Source: Rapana venosa
Lineage: Eukaryota; Mollusca; Gastropoda; Neogastropoda; Muricidae
Length of the DNA: 64,000 bases
Direction of reading: 5' to 3'
NCBI GenBank assembly: GCA_028751875.1
Contig: CM054140.1
Span: 14,938,747-15,002,746, forward strand
This document shows, piece by piece, positions 57,901 to 64,000 of this stretch. The notes beneath the pieces were generated by a model. It saw only the letters and a list, made by a program, of their open reading frames with translations, was not told the origin of the DNA and did no database searches. The stretch's first letter is position 1, and the number at the start of each line of letters is the position of its first letter. Position numbers and translations under genes: made by a program.

Positions 57901-60900
57901 AAATGTCTTGTCAGTATCCTACTGTCATCAGGCAAAAATAGCTCGCAAATGACTCAGACTTTTATTTCACTGATAATTCTGACACTATACAAAATATTTT
58001 GATTAAAAATGCATCTACTTCCGTGATGTGAAGAAAAGAACAAACTGCACATACACCTACACTTTGACATCAAAGCAAGAAACAGACACAAAGGTCACAC
58101 ACACACACATACACAAAACAGATGACAAAATTTACAAAATTGCATACACATGGGGACTGGTTGTAAAAAAAATCACATGAGTGCTTATTCCATTATCCTC
58201 GAAATAAAAGATAAAATAAAATAAAAGTAAATAAAAACACACACACATGAGCACACCACACACACTGGCACACAAATGTGCTTGAGAAAACTAACAACTT
58301 GATACTGACACACAGCCAGGAAGCACACATATACATGTAGGTGCTGTGGCCCATCATGTAACACACACACACACACGCACATACGTATGCACATGTGTGC
58401 ACATACACCCACGCACGCACGGGCGCGCATGAATGCACACACACACACTGCACTCGCGCTCGAATATATATGCACATGGTTGACGCTCAGACAAGTACTG
58501 ATACAAACTAAGTGAACTTAAAAAACACCAACAAAGCACAAGCAAACACAGTAGCACTCACACAAATAAACAAACTATTAACAAACTATACCATCAAGTA
58601 GAAGGTTCACATAATACAAACACCACATGCAAAAGAGAACAGTCTGATTAAAAGAAAAATCCACAGAATTCCTCACACGATAAAGATGCTTTGCCTCTGA
58701 AAATCAGGAACAAGCTGATACTCACCCCTTTGTTTCTTGGAAGACACAGTGTTTGTAAAAAAAAAATTTTTTAATACTTAACCAGAAAAAGCAGCACAAC
58801 AGTCACCACAAACAAGTAAAGCAAGTACTGAAGTGTTGTTCTCTGAAGTATGAACATTGTAAAAAATGTAGGGAATCGGCAGTGTATGGTAAAAAATGCC
58901 TTTAAAATAAAAATTCTCCCAGTGGCTAATAGACAGCAAAGAAGGAATGTGTGCTGGCACCGCGAGATGCTGGACTTTGACCCCTGACCATGCGGTGCCT
59001 AGATAGCAGCCAGATGGAATTTAGGTCATGGAGTGCAAGTTCCAGCCGCCAACTCAAGAGTCGGGTTTTTCCCTGTTTTGAGCAGCCGTGACAACACTAT
59101 CACATGTGATTCTGCGTAACTCTCTCTCATATACAAATAAACATCACATCAAACCAAACAATTCTGTATCACTTTCAAGATATACAGTATATACATATAC
59201 ATACTTATATAATACTTATATACATATGGGGCAGCAAAACATAACAAGTCTTGATTGTTCACAACTACTGCTGCCAAATCACTCTGGCATACTCACCAAT
59301 GGCGCGTGATAGATTCAGCCCCCCATTCACACGTCCATCTCCAGTTACCCGCCCACCAGCGTTTTCAATGCGCAGCCGCTCAGTGTCATCCTCTGGTTTG
59401 TGGTCAGTGGAAAGGTCAACGGCAGTGCCCCCTCGACACAGCACACAGCGCGAGTCACCAGAGTTGGCCACCACAAGCTGTTCACCACGCAGCAGAACAA
59501 CGCAGGCTGTGCAGCCACTGTCTGATCCTGGCTGTAACATAAGACACACAGAGGTAACACAGTGTTGTTCCGGTATGTATGTTTTGTTGTTGTTGTAAAA
59601 GACCAGCCAAATGTATTTTTCACAGACTAAAATGGCACTGCAATTTACACCCTTCGATTAGTTTTCAAAAAGCAGCATAACATGCAGATTATTCTGAACA
59701 CCAGAACCTCCAATACACTCAATCTGCTTGAGAGGAATCAATCACAATGCTTATAGCGCCAACTATGGGGACTATATCAAGGCTGTGCCCTTGTTAAAAA
59801 ATTAAATCTCAAATTAAAATTATAACAAATTACAAATAAAGATTAAGAACAATCATCCATTTGTTCTCTGTCTCAATGCCTACCCTACTGTAAGGGCCAC
59901 ATCAGGGCAGCCAGTACAATGTACAAGAATAAAACCTGTGACAAAAACCTACAATATTACAGCTTTTAATCCACAAGACACGATGTTCATATACATGAAA
60001 AATTCCTAACAACTGGTATCCAGTGTTAGAGCATCTTGAAGCAGTGTCCTCAAAAAGATCTATATCTAAATGCTAATGTCTAATGTCCTGAACAGTTTGA
60101 CCCTCGAGAAGTCAAAATCTGATGGTTATAAATTACAAGACACACATCACGAGATTCTTTTCCCTTTTAGCTCATGGACATGAGTGGAAGATTTGCACAG
60201 AAAACCACTTAACAGCCTAGTAGATGTCTTGCCATCTTCGTAACTCAACGTACTTGCAATATCTCACAAGTTTGATAGATATATATTTCTATTAAAGGCC
60301 TAACACTGACATATTTTACATATATTACCACACTAACATGACATAACTTGTGTGAAAGATGGGGAGAAAAGTTTTGACAGCTCTGCACAGAAGTTGACCG
60401 AGGAAAATGTAAGAATATATCTATGAGGCACACACCACAAACACAGTGGAAAAAATCAAAAACATACATAAAACCCCTTAATCTAGAGGTACAAGCCACA
60501 AAGACCAGAAAAAAATCAAAAACATACATAAAACAAACACCTTAATCTAGAGGTACACGCCACAAACACTGGACATTCTTTTACCCCCCCCCCCCCCCAA
60601 TCTATGAAGCACACACTACAAAGACTCAAATCCAAACCGGTCTCTTCAAGACAATCACTATCTGAATTAGAATCCTGCCTCATTATCCCCTTGAAAACTG
60701 AGACAAAAATTCAGACTTTTGTTTATTAAAGTTCAGAATTACATGACTTTTTTGGGTTCAGACTGCACACTAAAAAGGAATAAATTATCCCCTTTCCATT
60801 TCCTGAGAGCATGGTTTTAAAGAAATGAAAGTCTTTTCCACAGTGGGGACGGGATAGCCTAGTGGTTAGAACATTGCACTCGCAGTCTGACAACCCGGGT

Positions 60901-61925
60901 TCGATTCCCGTTCAAGGGGATATTTCCCCTGGAGTAACATCAGTGCAGACTCGACTCTCCCCAAAAGTCCTTCAGATGAGACTATAAACCGAGGCCCCGT
61001 GTGCGAATGCATGCAGAACATCTTACACACATTAAATCCTGTTCTGCTTTTTGTAAGAGTAGGCTATTGTGTGCCGGTGGGAACAGATGACAATTGACAA
61101 AACCGCATACACACGGGGACTGGATGTAAAAAAGCACAATAGTGCTTATTCCATTATCCTCGATATAAAACAAAAAAAATATATATATTAAAAAATATAA
61201 AAACTATTCTCTACAGCCGACTATACTTGTTTAGATTGACCTGACATTATTCCAAGGTTTGTTGTTTACCTCTTCATTGGACATGTCCATCATTGGTTCA
61301 TCTCCATCCTCCATGGACTCCTCCTCATCATCGTCATCCTCACTGCAAACCACAGGCCTTTGTTGACCGTTATTCAAAATTAGCTCTTCATGCTCAACAC
61401 GCATGCAATTTCACAGCAACATGATATATCTCAAATCAACAAGACGCATACAAAGACACATGTCATAAGTACATATCCACCCCCTCCTCCCTGATTCACA
61501 CACATAAGCTGAACATATGCATTTATACACACTGAGCTTCACATACCCTTGTATCAATATTCTGACAATTAGCTTACCAATTACCATTTCGCAATTGATA
61601 AATCGTAGCATTTCCCTTAAGACCCAAAACTGGAGATTCTGAGAAGCCTCTCTCAAGACTTTTTTCTTTAGACGATTGGAAAAAATGACAAGACCTGGAC
61701 AACAACTCACCTCTCAATGTCCTGCCATTCTTCTTCATTTTCTTCCTCATCACTGTCATCATCACTGTCCATATCTTCCTCATTGGCCTGAGCACCCGCC
61801 CTTGTCTTTGTGCTGCCACTGTTGTCTCCACTGCTGCCACTGCTGCTGCTGCTGCTGCCACCCGCTGCACTGCTGCTGCTACCACCTGCTGCCTCTGCTG
61901 CCACCCTGCACTCTGCTATTGCTGC
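54686..61925 (-). CDS. PPM1G: PPM1G-like PP2C protein phosphatase, 3' part of gene (N-terminal exons beyond right edge)
   Basis: PPM1G is a nuclear Mg/Mn-dependent Ser/Thr phosphatase with a long acidic insert inside its PP2C domain. Six exons are visible: acidic insert (61711 to about 61925 and 61270-61342), catalytic core (59297-59531, 56490-56619, 55638-55731) and C-terminus (54686-54937). Diagnostic stretches are [61 protein letters not shown] and [13 protein letters not shown], including metal-binding Asp residues of DGIW and CDNMT. Splice phases match throughout (2,0,1,2,0). The tail is acidic and has KRPR, a possible nuclear signal. The first half (the MGAYLS-type N-terminus) is not in the window. 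Confidence 0.92.
55638..55731 (-). CDS. PPM1G: PPM1G exon ([12 protein letters not shown] segment)
   Basis: Acceptor tgttgatag, donor gtgagt; encodes [20 protein letters not shown] then [11 protein letters not shown]. It completes the split Trp codon of DGIW; phase 2 in, 0 out. Confidence 0.9.
56490..56619 (-). CDS. PPM1G: PPM1G exon ([11 protein letters not shown] ... ACDGIW)
   Basis: Acceptor tgttccatcag, donor gtaagt; encodes [20 protein letters not shown] then [22 protein letters not shown](W). Strongly PPM1G-specific sequence. Confidence 0.93.
57159..59090 (+). repeat. 1.9-kb dispersed repeat, copy 2 (possible DNA transposon)
   Basis: Same sequence as 1912-2900 but with about 970 extra bases (about 57752-58722) in the middle, containing a type-B SINE fragment and CA-rich DNA. 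Flanked directly by the 8-bp repeat ACAACACT at 57151-57158 and 59091-59098. In a PPM1G intron. Confidence 0.68.
58112..58240 (+). repeat. Type-B SINE 3' fragment with ATAAA tail
   Basis: aacagatgacaaaatttac ... tccattatcctcgaaataaaa followed by an ATAAA-type repeat. Part of the extra segment inside the 57159-59090 repeat. Confidence 0.7.
59297..59531 (-). CDS. PPM1G: PPM1G exon (PP2C core)
   Basis: Acceptor cttatgttacag, donor gtgagt; 235 nt encoding [20 protein letters not shown] ... [10 protein letters not shown](G). Phase 0 in, 1 out. Confidence 0.93.
60435..60572 (+). repeat. Tandem repeat, units of about 60-65 bp
   Basis: Two and a bit copies of ccacaaa...aaaatcaaaaacatacataa...cttaatctagaggtacac. 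Confidence 0.85.
60843..61170 (+). mobile_element. Type-B tRNA-derived SINE, full length
   Basis: Best-preserved copy: A box ggatagcctagtggttag, B box gggttcgattccc, complete body, and tail attccattatcctcgatat. Inside a PPM1G intron, antisense to the gene. Confidence 0.88.
61270..61342 (-). CDS. PPM1G: PPM1G exon (acidic)
   Basis: Acceptor tggtttgcag, donor gtaaac; 73 nt encoding [20 protein letters not shown] then MSNEE, matching the acidic run that precedes PGSDSG in PPM1G. Confidence 0.88.
61711..61925 (-). CDS. PPM1G: PPM1G exon (Ser-rich to acidic insert), 5' boundary uncertain
   Basis: Donor gtgagt after ...NEEEWQDIE(R), phase 2, continuing into the next acidic exon. Upstream in the exon is a Gly/Ser run encoded by CAG/AGC-type trinucleotide repeats, then [20 protein letters not shown]. 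The frame is closed by a stop at 62045-62043, and no clear pyrimidine tract marks the acceptor, so the right edge is approximate. Confidence 0.7.
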
Positions 61926-62344
61926 ACTACACTGTAATGCTGCATGCCGCTGCTCACGTGCACTGCTCACTGAGCACTGCCACCTGCTTACTGTGCACTG
62001 CCAGACCCTGATACTGTCATCTATTCCCTTTGCATCATACACTCACATCAACTAGAAGAATAGCTGGTAAGAGATGTGACACAAGACAGGAATTGGTTTA
62101 TTCCTACATTTAACATGAAACAGAATTAATTGTTACATGGGGCAAAGCACAAAAAAAATTTTTTCTAATCAAGAGGATTTGGAATCACTTTGCAGAACTG
62201 TGATTCGGGTCCTGAAACTGGTATGCCCTCAAGTAAAACCAAAAAAAGTCACTCATGACTGCTACAAACGGAACAAGACGTACTACAAATGCATACAGTT
62301 TACTATGAATGGTCTCTTACATAAAGCCTCAATGTTAATTTCTT

Positions 62345-64000
62345 TGAGACATCATCATCATCATCATCATCAACCATTACACCCAGTGGTGTGTAGGGCA
62401 GCAACAAAGCGCTTCCACTCCTGCCTATCCTGGGCTAACCTAGTCACTGATCCCCAAGAGTGCTGCATGGCCTTCATCTCACTTTCTACAGTCCTCCTCC
62501 ACGTTGCTTTTGGTCTTCCTTTCTTTCTCTTTCCTTCTGGGGTCCAGTGCAATGCTGTTCTTGTGATTGACTGTGGGTCTCTTCAGAGGATGTGCCCAAT
62601 CCACTTCCACCGTCGTCTGGTGATGATGGTTCCCATGTCCTCTTGCCTACATCTCCATAGTAGGTCTTCATTGGAGATCTTCGGAGGCATACAGTGTGAA
62701 AGGATTGAAGTTTGGTAAGATCCGCTTCCGTGATCCTCCAGCACTCAGAACCGTACAGGAGCGTAGATACAACACAGCTCTGGTATAGCTTCAGCTTGGT
62801 GTTGGTGCTGTACTGAGTTGATCTCCAGATAGGAGAAGGATACTCCAAAGGCTGTCTCTGTGTATGCTGTCAAATGCCTTTTCGAAGTCCACAAAATTCA
62901 CATACAGTTGTCTTTGCCACTCTGTGCACTGTTCGATGTTTCTGAGCGTGAATATCTGGTCTATACATCCTTGTTGCTTCCTGAACCCTGCTTGTTCCTT
63001 CCTCAGTGCATCGTCCACAGCATCTGATATTCTTCTGATGATGACCTTGGCCAGTATCTTGCTCGGCACAGACAAAAGAGTGATTCCCCTCCAGTTGCTG
63101 CAGTCGCTCAGGGCTCCTTTCTTGGGGATTTTGATTTACCCACTCCCTTGGTCCAATCTCAGGTACTCTCTCGTTCTTCCATGCAGCTGTGAACAGTGGT
63201 TGCAGTATGTCAGCTGCTAGTTCAGAATCTCCCTTGAACAGTTCGGCACCAAGTTATCCTGGCCTGGTGACTTGCTTTTCTTGAGGGTCTTGATGGCAGC
63301 ACTATTTCTTCCTTTGTTGGGGGGTTGACATCAATTGTCTAATTTCTTTTGTAGCTTCTGGGATGTCGGCTGTCTCGTCAGGTGGTGGTCGGTTGAGAAC
63401 TTCCTGGAAGTGTTCAGCCCATCTTTCTTCTTGCTCTTCTTGTTGTTTAACAGTTCCCCTGTCTGTCCCTGATTGGTCCCCCGCGCTCCTCTTAAATTTG
63501 TTGCATACTTTCTTGGTGATCTTGTAGACTCTCCCTTGCTCTCCTTAGGCCGCCGCCTCTTCTGCCTCTGCTGCCAGCTGGTCCCTGGGCCCTTTTCTCT
63601 TGTTGCTGCGTGCGGGTCTCTTTACTTTCCTGTGTGCCTCTCTGTACAACTCTTCCTTGCCTCTCGTAGCCGTGGAGACTTTACTGCATAAGTCTCTTCT
63701 TGATCTCTCTCCTTTCTTTGATGGCATCGAGGGTCTCTTGTTGGATCCAGTCATTGTTGGTCTTCTTCTTTTGGGCGACTGATGCTCTCCTTGCTGCTCT
63801 CATGTACAGTTTACAGATCTTTCTTCCATGTCGCATCTATGTTTATGCTGTTCTGTCATTTTCTGCAGAATATGGAATCTGTTCCCCAGATTGTTGATGA
63901 ATGCAGACTTCACGTTGGTGTCTCTCAGTCGCTGGGTATCAAATCGCGCTTGAGTGGTTGGTCTTGTGCTCTTCTTCAGTTTCATCTGGATGTGTGCGGT
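62345..64000 (-). mobile_element. LINE, minus orientation, runs off right edge
   Basis: Minus-strand blocks from right to left: endonuclease-linker region (about 63800-63985, ARFDTQRLRD, NRFHILQ), RT core (LLSVPSKILAKVIIRR, QAGFRKQQGCIDQIFTLRNI, FVDFEKAFDSIHRDSLW), YQSCVVSTLLYGSECW and KRKKGRPKATWRRTVESEMK. The 3' end carries a GAT repeat (plus-strand CAT repeat at 62350-62372). Frameshifts near 63080-63130 and 62850 break it. In a PPM1G intron. Confidence 0.85.

Noticed and set aside
60843..60920. tRNA gene
   Set aside because: A and B boxes are present, but there is no cloverleaf-compatible 3' half; the sequence continues into the SINE body.

Overview
This window is eukaryotic nuclear DNA. 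Coding sequence is sparse and split into short exons with GT-AG (one probable GC-AG) introns, and the introns and spacers are filled with tRNA-headed SINEs, LINE fragments, DNA-transposon remnants and microsatellites. The gene set and the repeat style, notably a SINE body I recall from marine snail genomes, suggest a gastropod mollusc, probably a caenogastropod. The phylum is an inference, not a demonstration.

Three recognisable genes were reconstructed exon by exon with matching splice phases. (1) 539-34927, plus strand: the 3' part of a SYCP2-like meiotic chromosome-axis gene. Its 21 exons run from the end of the Spt16M-like domain, through a 2.4-kb Lys/Gln/Glu-rich exon, to the C-terminal coiled coil and stop codon; the 5' part lies left of the window. 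(2) 37425-47935, minus strand: a complete four-exon COX5B gene (cytochrome c oxidase zinc subunit, 136 aa), converging on the SYCP2-like gene. (3) 54686 to about 61925, minus strand: the 3' part of a PPM1G-like protein phosphatase gene (PP2C family). It covers the acidic region, the second half of the catalytic domain, and the C-terminus; N-terminal exons lie right of the window. The three genes have housekeeping or meiotic roles and show no sign of acting as a unit. An orphan open exon of unknown identity (48182-48406, plus) sits just upstream of COX5B.

Repeats dominate. There are at least five SINE types: A, three young copies with target-site duplications; B, the commonest; C, unusually long with a tRNA head; D, a modular body with a TAA-rich tail; and E, a tRNA/5S-rRNA chimera. 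There are several 5'-truncated LINEs, one carrying a nested type-A SINE inside COX5B intron 2. DNA-transposon remnants comprise a hAT-like element (14853-16475), a piggyBac-like element flanked by TTAA (49348-50343, with a partial relative at about 31680-32312), and a pair of 1.0/1.9-kb repeats (1912-2900 and 57159-59090). The stretch from about 50440 to 53050 looks like poorly polished assembly.

The most interesting observation is at SYCP2-like exon 8. The type-E SINE landed exactly on the intron/exon boundary, duplicated the 3' splice site as its target-site duplication, and appears to supply a new polypyrimidine tract with its CCTTTA tail. I found no CRISPR array, rRNA gene or genuine tRNA gene, and no clearly new enzymatic system.
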